From positions 434,001-498,000 of the forward strand of contig JADCRD010000001.1 in the NCBI GenBank assembly GCA_014946745.1: a stretch of 64,000 bases of DNA. The letters are read 5' to 3'. A program made the translations under genes and the position numbers. Under the pieces are notes generated by a model. That model did not search any database. It was not told the origin of the DNA and was given only the letters and a program-made list of their open reading frames with translations. Below are positions 25,048 to 34,045 of this stretch, piece by piece. Numbering within the stretch: the first letter of the stretch is position 1; every line of letters begins with the position of its first letter. Origin of the DNA: Lysobacterales bacterium (GTDB lineage: Bacteria > Pseudomonadota > Gammaproteobacteria > Xanthomonadales > Xanthomonadaceae).

Positions 25048-26439
25048 GTGCCTGCCCGGCGTAAGCTTGCGCGGACCTCCGCTGCCCGGCCTTCCGTGCG
25101 CAAGACGCGATTCCCCACGCCCGCGACCCTGAAGCGCGCCTGGCAGCACACCGCCGGGCGCCTCGCGCTGGTCGTGCTCGGCAGCCTGCTGTTGGGCCTG
25201 CTCAGTGGTCATCCGTGGCCGCTGCTGTGTGCAGGCCTGCTCGGCGTGCTGGTCTGGCACTACGCCCAGCTGCACGCGCTGCTGGGCCAGCTCAACCGTC
25301 GCGAGTGGCTGGAGCGCGCGCAGGGGCAGGGCGTTTTCTCGGAGCTCACCCGCGTGCTCTACCTGCGTCAGCGCGAGAACCGCGAACGCAAGCGGCGGCT
25401 GCTCGGCACCCTGCGCGCGTTCCGCCAGGCTGCGGCGGCACTGCCCGATGCCGTGGTGGTGCTGAGCCGCCGCGAGCAGCGCATCGAGTGGTTCAATGAA
25501 TCCAGCGAGCATCTGCTGGGGCTGTGTTACCCCAAAGACATCGGCAATCGGTTCAGCAACCTGGTGCGCTCGCCGCAGGTGACCGCCTGGCTCGAAGCGG
25601 GTGCCGCCGAGCCGCTCATCGATGTCCAGGGCACCGGTGCGGAAGGCCTGCGGCTGTCGATGCGCCTGCTGGAGTACACGCCCGAGGAGCAGCTGCTGAT
25701 CGCCCGTGACATCAGCAAGCTGCTGCACCTGGAGCAGGTGCGCCGCGACTTCGTGGCGAACGTCTCGCACGAGCTGCGCACCCCGCTGACCGTGCTGCAC
25801 GGCTACCTCGACATGCTGGAGCCCGAGGATGTGCCCGAGTGGTCGGGCATGCTCACCGAGATGCGCCGGCAGTCCGGGCGCATGACCCAGATCGTCGAGG
25901 ACCTGCTGACCCTGTCGCGGCTGGAATCGCGCGAGTCGCTGCCGCATGAGCGCGTAGACATGGCCCTGATGCTGTCCGCGCTGCGCAGCGAGGCCGAAGG
26001 CATGAGCCTCGGCCGTCACCGGATCGAGATCGACGACCGCGTCGAGTGCGACCTGCTGGGCTCGGCCAAGGAGCTGCACAGTGCGTTCTCGAACCTGGTC
26101 ATCAACGCCGTGCGCTACACCCCGGAGGGCGGTCGCGTGCGCGTCGAGTTCCACCCGACCGCGGCCGGAGGCGTCAGCCTGTGCGTGGTCGACACCGGCC
26201 CCGGCATTGCCCCCCAGCATCTGCCGCGGCTGACCGAGCGCTTCTATCGCGTCTCGTCCAGCCGCTCGCGCGATTCCGGCGGCACCGGGCTCGGGCTCGC
26301 CATCGTCAAGCACATCCTGCAGCTGCATCAGGCCCAGCTGACGATCGACAGCGAGGTCGGCGTCGGCAGCCGCTTCTGCTGCGTGTTCGACGCCCGCCAT
26401 CGTGTGCAGCGTGCGGCGGTCGGCTCGGACGCAGCCTGA
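25048..26439 (+). CDS. phoR: Phosphate-regulon sensor histidine kinase PhoR
   Basis: 463 aa, GTG start. Two adjacent membrane helices near residues 37-72 with almost no periplasmic loop, then a PAS domain (about 125-225) and the HisKA domain with VSHELRTPL (His241). The ATPase domain has NLVINAVRYT (N box), DTGPGI (G1) and GTGLGLAIV (G2). The lack of a periplasmic sensor fits PhoR, which reads phosphate status through PstSCAB-PhoU. Pst genes are not in this window. A 7-bp GC-rich hairpin (26453-26470) without a T-run follows the stop codon, so transcription may continue into ppk. Confidence 0.94.
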   Translation: MPARRKLARTSAARPSVRKTRFPTPATLKRAWQHTAGRLALVVLGSLLLGLLSGHPWPLLCAGLLGVLVWHYAQLHALLGQLNRREWLERAQGQGVFSELTRVLYLRQRENRERKRRLLGTLRAFRQAAAALPDAVVVLSRREQRIEWFNESSEHLLGLCYPKDIGNRFSNLVRSPQVTAWLEAGAAEPLIDVQGTGAEGLRLSMRLLEYTPEEQLLIARDISKLLHLEQVRRDFVANVSHELRTPLTVLHGYLDMLEPEDVPEWSGMLTEMRRQSGRMTQIVEDLLTLSRLESRESLPHERVDMALMLSALRSEAEGMSLGRHRIEIDDRVECDLLGSAKELHSAFSNLVINAVRYTPEGGRVRVEFHPTAAGGVSLCVVDTGPGIAPQHLPRLTERFYRVSSSRSRDSGGTGLGLAIVKHILQLHQAQLTIDSEVGVGSRFCCVFDARHRVQRAAVGSDAA

Positions 26440-26564
26440 CCCCACTGCGCTCGCGAGGCGGAAGCCTCGCTGCTGCGATTGCCTCAATCACCCGCCGACA
26501 CTTGCGGCATCATGGCAGGCTTCGGCGCCAAGCGCCCCGCTGATTCCGCACAGACCCCAACGCC

Positions 26565-28634
26565 ATGGCCCAGGACCGCGATCTCACCGATCCGTCGCTC
26601 TACATCAACCGCGAGCTGTCCCAGCTCGAGTTCAATTTCCGCGTGCTGGCGCAGGCGATGGACGAGCGCGTGCCTCTGCTGGAGCGGCTGCGCTACCTGT
26701 GCATCAGCTGCACCAACCTGGACGAGTTCTTCGAGATCCGGGTGGCGGCGATCCGCCACCAGCAGGATTTCGGCGGCGGCGGCATGGCCGACGGTATCGC
26801 GCCCACCGCCGCGCTGGCGCAGATCTACGCCCGCGCCGGCGAGCTGGTCGACGCCCAGTACCGCTACTGGAACGAGACCCTGCGTCCAGCGCTGAACGAT
26901 GCCGGCATCCGCATCCTCACCCGCGACAGCTGGAGCGCCAAGCAGAAGCGCTGGCTCAAGGACTACTTCGACACCGAGATCACGCCTGTGCTCTCGCCGC
27001 TGGCCGTCGACCCGGCGCATCCCTTTCCGCGCATTCTCAACAAGAGCCTGAATCTGGTCGTGGTGCTGCAGGGCCAGGATGCCTTCGGCCGCAGCGGCGG
27101 CCTGGCCCTGGTGCGGGCGCCGCGCTCGCTGCCGCGCATCATCCAGCTGCCGGAGAACGTCTCCGGGGGCAGCCACGATTTCGTTCTGCTCTCGGCCGTG
27201 CTCTCGGCCTTCGTCGAGGATCTCTTCCCCGGCATGACGGTGAAGGGCACCTACCAGTTCCGCGTCACCCGCAACTCGGAGCTGTTCGTCGACGAGGACG
27301 AAGTCGAGAACCTGGCCTCGGCGCTGCGCGATGAGCTGGTCGGTCGCGGCTATTCGCACGCGGTGCGGCTGGAGATCGCCGACACCTGTCCCAAGCCCAT
27401 CGTCAAGCAGCTGCTGCGCCATTTCGAGCTGCCAGAGTCGGCGATCTACCGCATCAACGGCCCGGTGAACCTCAACCGCGTGACCGCCGTGTACGACATG
27501 GTCGAGCGGCCGGATCTGAAGTTCCCCGCCTTCAAGCCGCGTCTTCATCCGCACGAGACTGGCGAGGAGTTGTTCGAGGTTGTGCGACGCGGCGACGTGC
27601 TGCTGCACCACCCCTATGACAGCTTCGGTGTGATCCTCGACCTGGTGAAGACCGCCGCGCACGACCCCAACGTGCTGGCGATCAAGCAGACCCTGTACCG
27701 CACCGGCCACAACTCGCCGCTGGTGAGCTCGCTGATCGAGGCCGCGCGCAACGGCAAGGACGTCACCGTCGTCATCGAACTGCGCGCGCGCTTCGACGAA
27801 GAGGCCAACCTGCGCCTCGCCGATCGTCTGCAGGAGGCCGGCGTGCAGGTCGTCTACGGCGTGGTCGGCTACAAGACCCACGCCAAGATGCTGCTGATCG
27901 TGCGCCGCGAGGCCAAGAAGCTGCAGCGCTATGTGCATCTCGGCACCGGCAACTACCACAGCGGCACCGCCAAGGTGTACACCGACATCGGCCTGATCAC
28001 GGCCAACGCCGACATCGGCGAGGACGTGCATCTGCTATTCCAGCAGATGTCGGGCCTCGCCCCTGCGATCCGCCTGAAGCGGATCCTGCAGTCGCCCTTC
28101 ACCCTGCATCCGGGCCTGCTCAAGAAGATCGAGCGTGAGGCCGCCAACGCGCGCGCCGGCAAGCCCAGCGGCATCATCGCCAAGCTCAACGCGATCAACG
28201 AGCCCAAGGTGATCCGCGCGCTTTATCACGCCTCGCAAGCCGGCGTGAAGGTCGAGCTGATCGTGCGCGGGGCCTGCGGGCTGCGGCCCGGCGTCCAGGG
28301 TGTGTCCGAGAACATCCGCGTGCGCTCGATCATCGGCCGGTTCCTGGAGCACAGCCGCATCTACTGGTTCGCCAACGGCGGCGAGCCCGAGCTGTATGCC
28401 TCCAGCGCCGACTGGATGGAACGCAACCTGCTGCGCCGCATCGAGACCTGTTTCCCCATCCTGGATCCCACGCTGGCCGAGCGCGTGCGCACTGAAGAGC
28501 TCGACAACTACCTGCGCGACAACACCCAGGCCTGGGAGCTGAAGTCCGACGGCAGCTACGCGCGTATCGAACCCGCCGAGGACGAGATGCCGCATTCGGC
28601 GCAACAGTTCCTGCTCGCCCTGCTGTGCCACTGA
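26565..28634 (+). CDS. ppk: Polyphosphate kinase 1
   Basis: 689 aa, matching PPK1. It makes inorganic polyphosphate from ATP. The N-terminal domain begins with the typical LYINRELSQLEFN. The two phospholipase-D-like catalytic domains hold the autophosphorylated histidine in GYKTHAK (His439), the downstream HLGTGNYH and the conserved ALYHASQAGVKVELIVRG. It lies between phoBR and ppx, so polyphosphate synthesis, its breakdown and phosphate sensing are clustered. It overlaps the upstream open frame of ppx, but the ppx start chosen is 12 bp after its stop. Confidence 0.97.
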   Translation: MAQDRDLTDPSLYINRELSQLEFNFRVLAQAMDERVPLLERLRYLCISCTNLDEFFEIRVAAIRHQQDFGGGGMADGIAPTAALAQIYARAGELVDAQYRYWNETLRPALNDAGIRILTRDSWSAKQKRWLKDYFDTEITPVLSPLAVDPAHPFPRILNKSLNLVVVLQGQDAFGRSGGLALVRAPRSLPRIIQLPENVSGGSHDFVLLSAVLSAFVEDLFPGMTVKGTYQFRVTRNSELFVDEDEVENLASALRDELVGRGYSHAVRLEIADTCPKPIVKQLLRHFELPESAIYRINGPVNLNRVTAVYDMVERPDLKFPAFKPRLHPHETGEELFEVVRRGDVLLHHPYDSFGVILDLVKTAAHDPNVLAIKQTLYRTGHNSPLVSSLIEAARNGKDVTVVIELRARFDEEANLRLADRLQEAGVQVVYGVVGYKTHAKMLLIVRREAKKLQRYVHLGTGNYHSGTAKVYTDIGLITANADIGEDVHLLFQQMSGLAPAIRLKRILQSPFTLHPGLLKKIEREAANARAGKPSGIIAKLNAINEPKVIRALYHASQAGVKVELIVRGACGLRPGVQGVSENIRVRSIIGRFLEHSRIYWFANGGEPELYASSADWMERNLLRRIETCFPILDPTLAERVRTEELDNYLRDNTQAWELKSDGSYARIEPAEDEMPHSAQQFLLALLCH

Positions 28635-28645
28635 GGGAGCCGCGC

Positions 28646-30169
28646 ATGCCCGAGACCCTGCTGAAGGCCGACACGGCCGGCCTGGCCGAGAACGAACTGA
28701 TGGCTGCGGTCGATCTCGGCTCGAACAGTTTCCACATGATCGTGGCCCGGCACACCCTGGGCCAGCTGCGGGTGGTCGATCGCCTGCGCGAGTCGGTGCG
28801 CACGGCGTCCGGCCTGACCGAGCGCGGCGAGCTCACGCCCGAAGCGCTGTGGCGCTCGCTGGAGTGCCTGGAGCGCATGGGCCAGCGCCTGCGCAACATC
28901 CCGCACAACCGGGTGCGCGCGATCGCCACCAACACCGTGCGCCAGCTGCGCAACCCGCAGTCCTTCCTGGTGCCGGCGCAGACCGCGCTCGGCCATCGCA
29001 TCGAAGTGGTCTCGGGCCGCGAGGAAGCGCGTCTGATCTACCTCGGCGTCGCCCAAGGCCTGCCGCCCAAGAGCAGTCGGCGCCTGGTGATCGACATCGG
29101 CGGCGGCAGCACCGAGTTCATCATTGGCGAGGGCTTCGAGCCGCTCGAGCGCGAGAGCCTGCAGATGGGCTGCGTGGCGACCACGCGCCGCTTCTTCGGC
29201 GCCGGCCGGCTGTCGCGCAAGCGCTGGAAGGAGGGCCTGACCGAGATCTCGGCCGAGTTCCAGCAGTTCGCCTCGATCTACCGCGCGCGCGGCTGGAAGG
29301 ACGTGATCGGCTCGTCCGGCACGGTCAAGGCGATCGGCAAGATCATCAAGGGCATGAAGCTCGGCCGCGGCGAGATCACGCTGGAAGGCCTCGCTGCAGT
29401 GCGCGAGGCCCTGCTCGGCTTCGAGGATATGGACGCGATCCAGCTGCCTGAGCTGACGGAGGAGCGACGGCCAGTGATCGCCGGCGGCGTGCTGGTGCTG
29501 GAGGCCGCCTTCAACGAGCTGGGTCTCGCGCAGATGAAGGTCGCCCAGACCGCGATGCGCGAAGGCGTTCTCTACGACATGCTGGGCCGCGTCGCCCTGC
29601 GCGATCCGCGCGATGGCTCCATCCAGGCGATGGCCCAGCGCTACGGCGTCGATGCCGCCCAGGCCGCGCGTGTCGAGGTCACTGTGCTCGCCCTCTTCGA
29701 CCAGGTGGCCACCGCCTGGAAGCTGGGCGAGGACGAGCGCCTCAGCCTTGCGTGGGCCGCGCGCGTGCACGAGATCGGACAGGCCATCGCGCACAGCCAG
29801 CATCACGTGCACGGCGCCTACCTGATCGAGCACTCGGACATCGCCGGCTTCTCGAATCAGGAGCAGCAGTTCCTCGCTGCCCTGGTGCGCTCGCAGCGGC
29901 GCGGCGTGCACAAGTCGGTGCTGGCCGGCGCCGGTGGGCGTGACCCCTTGACCACGCTGCGCTGCGTGGTGCTGCTGCGGCTCGCCGTGCTGCTGCATCG
30001 CAGCCACGACCCGGCGGGTCTGGCCCAGTTCAGCGCCGAGGCCAGCGAGCGCGGCCTGCGGCTCAAGCTGCCGAGCAGCTGGCTGGTCCAGCATCCGCTG
30101 TCGCGCGCCGATCTCGCCACCGAATGCGAGCAGCTGCAGGAGCTGGGGCTCGACCTCAGCCTCGACTGA
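28646..30169 (+). CDS. ppx: Exopolyphosphatase (Ppx/GppA family)
   Basis: 507 aa, near E. coli PPX (513 aa). The actin-like ASKHA fold shows its phosphate-1 loop AAVDLGSNSFHM (residues about 27-38), the catalytic Glu region EEARLIYLGV, and the phosphate-2 loop VIDIGGGSTEF. The C-terminal HD-like domain is present (ARVHEIGQAIAHSQHHVHGAYLIEH). It removes terminal phosphates from polyphosphate and may also hydrolyse pppGpp, which would link to relA in this window. GAGGGAGC precedes the ATG at 28646. Confidence 0.95.
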   Translation: MPETLLKADTAGLAENELMAAVDLGSNSFHMIVARHTLGQLRVVDRLRESVRTASGLTERGELTPEALWRSLECLERMGQRLRNIPHNRVRAIATNTVRQLRNPQSFLVPAQTALGHRIEVVSGREEARLIYLGVAQGLPPKSSRRLVIDIGGGSTEFIIGEGFEPLERESLQMGCVATTRRFFGAGRLSRKRWKEGLTEISAEFQQFASIYRARGWKDVIGSSGTVKAIGKIIKGMKLGRGEITLEGLAAVREALLGFEDMDAIQLPELTEERRPVIAGGVLVLEAAFNELGLAQMKVAQTAMREGVLYDMLGRVALRDPRDGSIQAMAQRYGVDAAQAARVEVTVLALFDQVATAWKLGEDERLSLAWAARVHEIGQAIAHSQHHVHGAYLIEHSDIAGFSNQEQQFLAALVRSQRRGVHKSVLAGAGGRDPLTTLRCVVLLRLAVLLHRSHDPAGLAQFSAEASERGLRLKLPSSWLVQHPLSRADLATECEQLQELGLDLSLD

Positions 30170-30201
30170 GGCGCGGCTGCACGCGCCGCGCCGGCGAGCA
30201 A

Positions 30202-31515
30202 TCAGCAGTCGAAGTCGGAGGCTACGGCGGCCGTCGCATTGCGCGACAGCAGCAGGCGGTCGACGCGATTGCCGTCCATGTCGACCACTTCGATGCGCAG
30301 GCCGGGCAGCTCGACGATCGCGCCGACCTGCGGCACCCGGCCCAGCAGGTGCATTACCAGCCCGCCCAAGGTGTGTACGTCGGCCTCATCCTGCTGCAGC
30401 TTGAGGTCGCCGCCGAGCAGCTCCTCGACGCGATCGATAGCGACCATGCCGTCGATCAGCCACGAGCCGTCCTCACGCTGCACGGCGGAATCGCTGGGCT
30501 CGGCGCCGCGCTCCGGCAGCTCGCCGACCAGGGCTTCGAGCAGATCGGTCAGGCTGACCAGACCCTCGATGCTGCCGTACTCGTCGACCACCAGGGCCAG
30601 ATGGCTGCGCTTGCGGCGCAGGGTTTCCAGCAGCTGGAAGGGACTGATCGACTCCGGCACATAGACCGGCGGATGCAGGGCGACTTCCAGCGAAGGCGGC
30701 TGGCCTTCGAGGCAGCGCGCGAGGTAGTCCTTCGCATCGAGCAAGCCCAGCACTTCGTCAAGGCTGCCGCGGCCCACGGGCAGGGTCTGGTAGCGGCCTT
30801 CGCGCAGCACCGCATGGTTGACCTCGTGCGGATCCTCGACGTCGAGCCAGCGGATGTCGACGCGCGGCGTCATGATCGCCCGCACTTCGATGTCGTCCAT
30901 GCGGAACACATTGCCGACCATGGTGTGTTCGACCGCCTTGAAGACACCGCTGGCCGCGCCTTGCGCGATCATCGTTCGCACTTCTTCTTCGCTCACTTCG
31001 GGCTCGCTGCGCTGCTTCGCGCCGAGCAGTCGCAGCAGCAGGTTGCTCGACAGACTGAACAGGCTGACCAGCGGGTGTGCGAACTTCGCCAGCACGATCA
31101 TCGGCGGCGCCACGAAACTCGCGAAGCGCTCAGGGGCCAGAAGGGCCAAACGCTTGGGCACGATCTCGCCGAGCACGACCGAACAGTAGGTCACGGCGAT
31201 GACCATGCAGATCGTCGCGAGCAGTTCGCTGTGCTCGGCAATCAGCGGCACCTGCTCGAACACGCCGATCAACCTCTCGGCGATCGCGTTCTCGCCGAAC
31301 GCGCCGCTCAGGATGCCGATGGTGGTGATGCCGACCTGTACGGTGGACAGGAAAACCGCCGGGTCGTCGCTGAGCTTGAGCGCCGCGCGCGCACCGGCAC
31401 TGCCGGCCTCGGCGCGCGCCTGCAAACGCGCGCTGCGCGAAGACACCAGGGCCATCTCCGACGCGGCGAATACGCCGTTCAGCAGGATCAGGCCAAGCAG
31501 GATCAGCAGTTCCAT
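30202..31515 (-). CDS. CNNM/CorC-type membrane transporter (DUF21-CBS-CorC_HlyC)
   Basis: 437 aa. It has an N-terminal DUF21 membrane domain with four helices (about 1-190, with NGVFAASEMALVSSR and VLGEIVPKR), a tandem CBS pair (about 205-330, with MTPRVDIRWLD and DEYGSIEGLVSLTDLLEAL), and a C-terminal CorC_HlyC domain (about 345-430). Older names call these haemolysin-like proteins. Characterised relatives move Mg2+ or other divalent ions and the CBS pair senses nucleotides. The ATG at 31515 (MELLILLGL) is chosen because the first helix begins there. It is convergent to ppx with a 32-bp gap. Confidence 0.88.
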   Translation of the reverse strand: MELLILLGLILLNGVFAASEMALVSSRSARLQARAEAGSAGARAALKLSDDPAVFLSTVQVGITTIGILSGAFGENAIAERLIGVFEQVPLIAEHSELLATICMVIAVTYCSVVLGEIVPKRLALLAPERFASFVAPPMIVLAKFAHPLVSLFSLSSNLLLRLLGAKQRSEPEVSEEEVRTMIAQGAASGVFKAVEHTMVGNVFRMDDIEVRAIMTPRVDIRWLDVEDPHEVNHAVLREGRYQTLPVGRGSLDEVLGLLDAKDYLARCLEGQPPSLEVALHPPVYVPESISPFQLLETLRRKRSHLALVVDEYGSIEGLVSLTDLLEALVGELPERGAEPSDSAVQREDGSWLIDGMVAIDRVEELLGGDLKLQQDEADVHTLGGLVMHLLGRVPQVGAIVELPGLRIEVVDMDGNRVDRLLLSRNATAAVASDFDC

Positions 31516-31604
31516 GAGATTCCGGAGAGTCGCGTCGGTTCGACGGGAAAGCGCGGGCGTGGCGCCACAGCATAATGCGACCCCTCTTTCTGAGGTCGAT
31601 CCGG

Positions 31605-32423
31605 ATGAAATCAAGTCTGCGCGCGGCGGGGCTGGCTGGTGCCCTGTTCGGACTGGCGATGGGTCCTTTCTTCGCCTGGCAGCTGTGGAGCCAGGAGGTG
31701 GCCTTGGCGAAGGCGCTCGCGTTCGGGGCAGTCGCCGGGCTCAGCAGCGGGCTCAGCTTCGGTGGTCTGATGTGGGCCTTCATGCGTTCGCGTTGGGTGC
31801 GCGCGCAGATCGAGCTGCAGCCGCAGGATCTGCTGCCCGGCGAGCGCCTGCTGCAGTCGACGCCCGGCAATCTGGTGATCGACCCCGCGCGCTTTGGCTT
31901 GCGACCTTTCGTGTTCGGCGACCTTGGCTTTCTGCTGGGCATGAAGGGCAAGGAGGTGGTCGGAGGAGGCCTGCATCTCACCAACCTGCGCCTGCTGTTC
32001 AAGAGCCATCGATTGAATCGCCTGCACGGCGCGGTCAGCCTGTTCCTGCCCAGCGTCGAAGCCGTCGAAACCTCGCGCGTCCTGCTGATGCGTCGGCTGC
32101 GACTGCGTACGGTGTCCGCCCAGATCGAGTTCAATCTCTTCGATGCCGCCGAGCTCTGCGCGCACATCGAGCGCGCCCGCGTTGAGTTCGGCCACGCAGA
32201 GCAGGCGGCGCTGGAGGCGCTGCAGGCTGAGCTGAAGGGCCTCGATGCGCTGCAGCCCGATCTGGCCATCGACCGCATCAATACCGTCTTGCACTACGGT
32301 CGGACGGGCCAGGACGTTGTGCAGGCGGCGACCGCGCCGCTGGTCGCCCTGGGCAGCCTGCTGGCCAGCGAGATCTTCGACCGCAGCCTGGCCGAGCGCT
32401 GGTCGCGACGCATGCAGCGCTGA
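31605..32423 (+). CDS. Unknown membrane protein with a possible PH/GRAM-like domain
   Basis: 272 aa. Two hydrophobic helices at about residues 8-25 and 36-58 are followed by a soluble part. The segment from about 85 to 150 (PGERLLQSTPGNLVI, then GGLHLTNLRLLFKSH) has the GER...LTN.RL(L/I)F pattern seen in GRAM/bacterial PH domains. The C-terminal part is helical. I do not recognise the family. The ATG at 31605 is preferred over 31575, because a CATAAT that could be the -10 box overlaps 31571-31576. It diverges from the CorC gene. Confidence 0.6.
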   Translation: MKSSLRAAGLAGALFGLAMGPFFAWQLWSQEVALAKALAFGAVAGLSSGLSFGGLMWAFMRSRWVRAQIELQPQDLLPGERLLQSTPGNLVIDPARFGLRPFVFGDLGFLLGMKGKEVVGGGLHLTNLRLLFKSHRLNRLHGAVSLFLPSVEAVETSRVLLMRRLRLRTVSAQIEFNLFDAAELCAHIERARVEFGHAEQAALEALQAELKGLDALQPDLAIDRINTVLHYGRTGQDVVQAATAPLVALGSLLASEIFDRSLAERWSRRMQR

Positions 32424-32525
32424 GCCTTGGTTCGGGCCAGCGCGCGTCCTGCGGCGAAGGCGTGAGGCTTGAAGCACACCGCGACGGGGCGCCATGCTTG
32501 AGGTGCCCCTGCGGCTGGAGTTGCG

Positions 32526-33302
32526 ATGAGCCTCAAGCAGATTCTGATCGGCGGCGCTTTCGTCGCCCTGCTCGCGTTTGGCGCGCGCTGCAGCCGTGAC
32601 CCGCTGCGCACCGAGCTGCCCTTCGGCAGCACCGACCTCACCGCGGTGGACGTGCAGCTGGCCAGGCTCGAAGCCGAGGATCGCGCGCGGGTCGAGGCCT
32701 ACGTGAAGCGCAGCAACGGCGACTACCTGCCGGCCGGCATGGGCGACCCGGACATGCCCTTCACCGCACGCACCTTTGCCGAGGCGATCGAACTCGAGAA
32801 ACAGTGGGAGGCGCGCATGGCGCAGGAGGCGGTGGCCCAGCAGGGCAGGGACGCCGAGCGTGAGCGTGCGCTGGCGCCGCTGCGCCAGATCGTCAGCGCC
32901 GACATCGTCCGCGCCGCCATCGATACCGGCAGCGGCGCCTCCCTTGTGCCGGGCAGCGCGGCCAAGCGCGTCGCATCGCCTGACCGCGGCAGCCCGGAGC
33001 GCATGCGCTTGAGTCTGCGCATACGCAATCGCAGCGCCGAGGACGTGGTGCAGCTGGCCGGCACCTTGCGCGCCCGCGATCGCGAGCAGCCGCTGAGCCT
33101 GTCGCTGTGCTACTTCGAGATCACCGCCCAGCAGCCCCTGAAGGCCCACGAGGTGCGCGAGTTCGACTGCCTGCAGCAGCGCGCGATCAGCGAGCAGGAG
33201 CGGGCGTTCGTGGCGGGCGCACCCGGCCGCTTCACCGTGGAATGGCTGCCGCGCGAACTCACGCTGGCGGGCGGGCGCCGGCTCCAGTCGAACGTCTACT
33301 GA
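32526..33302 (+). CDS. Hypothetical exported or membrane-anchored protein
   Basis: 258 aa. A hydrophobic N-terminus (residues 5-20) ends near a cysteine (FGARC), but the preceding residues fit a lipobox poorly, so a signal anchor is as likely. A charged helical stretch (about 45-125, LEAEDRARVEAYVKR and EKQWEARMAQEAVAQQG) follows, then a beta-rich C-terminal domain with MRLSLRIRNRSAEDV and two cysteines. I recognise no family. It lies upstream of lemA, separated by 179 bp. Confidence 0.6.
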   Translation: MSLKQILIGGAFVALLAFGARCSRDPLRTELPFGSTDLTAVDVQLARLEAEDRARVEAYVKRSNGDYLPAGMGDPDMPFTARTFAEAIELEKQWEARMAQEAVAQQGRDAERERALAPLRQIVSADIVRAAIDTGSGASLVPGSAAKRVASPDRGSPERMRLSLRIRNRSAEDVVQLAGTLRARDREQPLSLSLCYFEITAQQPLKAHEVREFDCLQQRAISEQERAFVAGAPGRFTVEWLPRELTLAGGRRLQSNVY

Positions 33303-33481
33303 CGGCGCACGCCTGGACGCTGCGCGGGCACCGCGTCCGCTGCACAGCCCGCGCTCTGCAGGTGTCCTTCGGAGCGCCCGAGGGCGGCTGCGTGTGCTGC
33401 GCGATTCGCGTGCGGCTGGGGCCCTGTCACGCATTGCATACTCGGCGGTCCGTGCGCCGCGAATCCCAGGGGAGTGCCGAA

Positions 33482-34045
33482 ATGCTGTGGAGTCTGCTGC
33501 TCTTGCTGGTCCTGCCCGCACTGTGGGCACTGATCGCCTACAACGGCCTGGTGCGCCTGCGCAATCAGGTGCGCACGGCCTGGGCCGACATCGACGTGCA
33601 GCTGGTGCGTCGCCACGATCTGGTGCCGCAGCTGGTGAGCGTGGCGCAGGCCGCGGCCCAGCACGAGCGCGGCACGTTTGCACTCGTCAGCGAGCTGCGC
33701 ACGCAGGCCCTGGGCCTGCAGGTGCAGGCGGGGCAGGGCGCGGCCGCGCTGGGCGAGGTCGAGACCCGGCTGCAGCAGGCGCTCGGTCAGGTCTTCGCGC
33801 TGGGCGAGGCCTATCCAGCCCTGCGCAGCAGTGAGAACTTCCTTGCCCTGCAGCAGGCGCTGTCCGCTATCGAGGAGCAGCTGCAGTACGCACGGCGCTT
33901 CTACAACGGCGCGGTGCGCGACTACAACGATGCCACCCAGAAGCTTCCGGACGTGTTCATCGCCCGGCTTGGCGGCTTCGGCGGCGCCGAATTCTTCCAG
34001 GCCCGCGAGGGCGAGCGCGCGCCGGCGCAGGTGCAGCTGTCATGA
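33482..34045 (+). CDS. lemA: LemA family protein
   Basis: 187 aa, the usual LemA length. One N-terminal membrane helix (residues 1-20) is followed by the helical LemA core, with the signatures YNGLVRLRNQVRTAWADIDVQL and RRHDLVPQLV (both visible from residue 20 on) and ARRFYNGAVRDYN near residue 140. The function of LemA is not established; it often accompanies DUF2207/TPM-domain membrane proteins, as here. AGGGGAG precedes the ATG. Its TGA overlaps the next ATG (ATGA). Confidence 0.92.
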   Translation: MLWSLLLLLVLPALWALIAYNGLVRLRNQVRTAWADIDVQLVRRHDLVPQLVSVAQAAAQHERGTFALVSELRTQALGLQVQAGQGAAALGEVETRLQQALGQVFALGEAYPALRSSENFLALQQALSAIEEQLQYARRFYNGAVRDYNDATQKLPDVFIARLGGFGGAEFFQAREGERAPAQVQLS

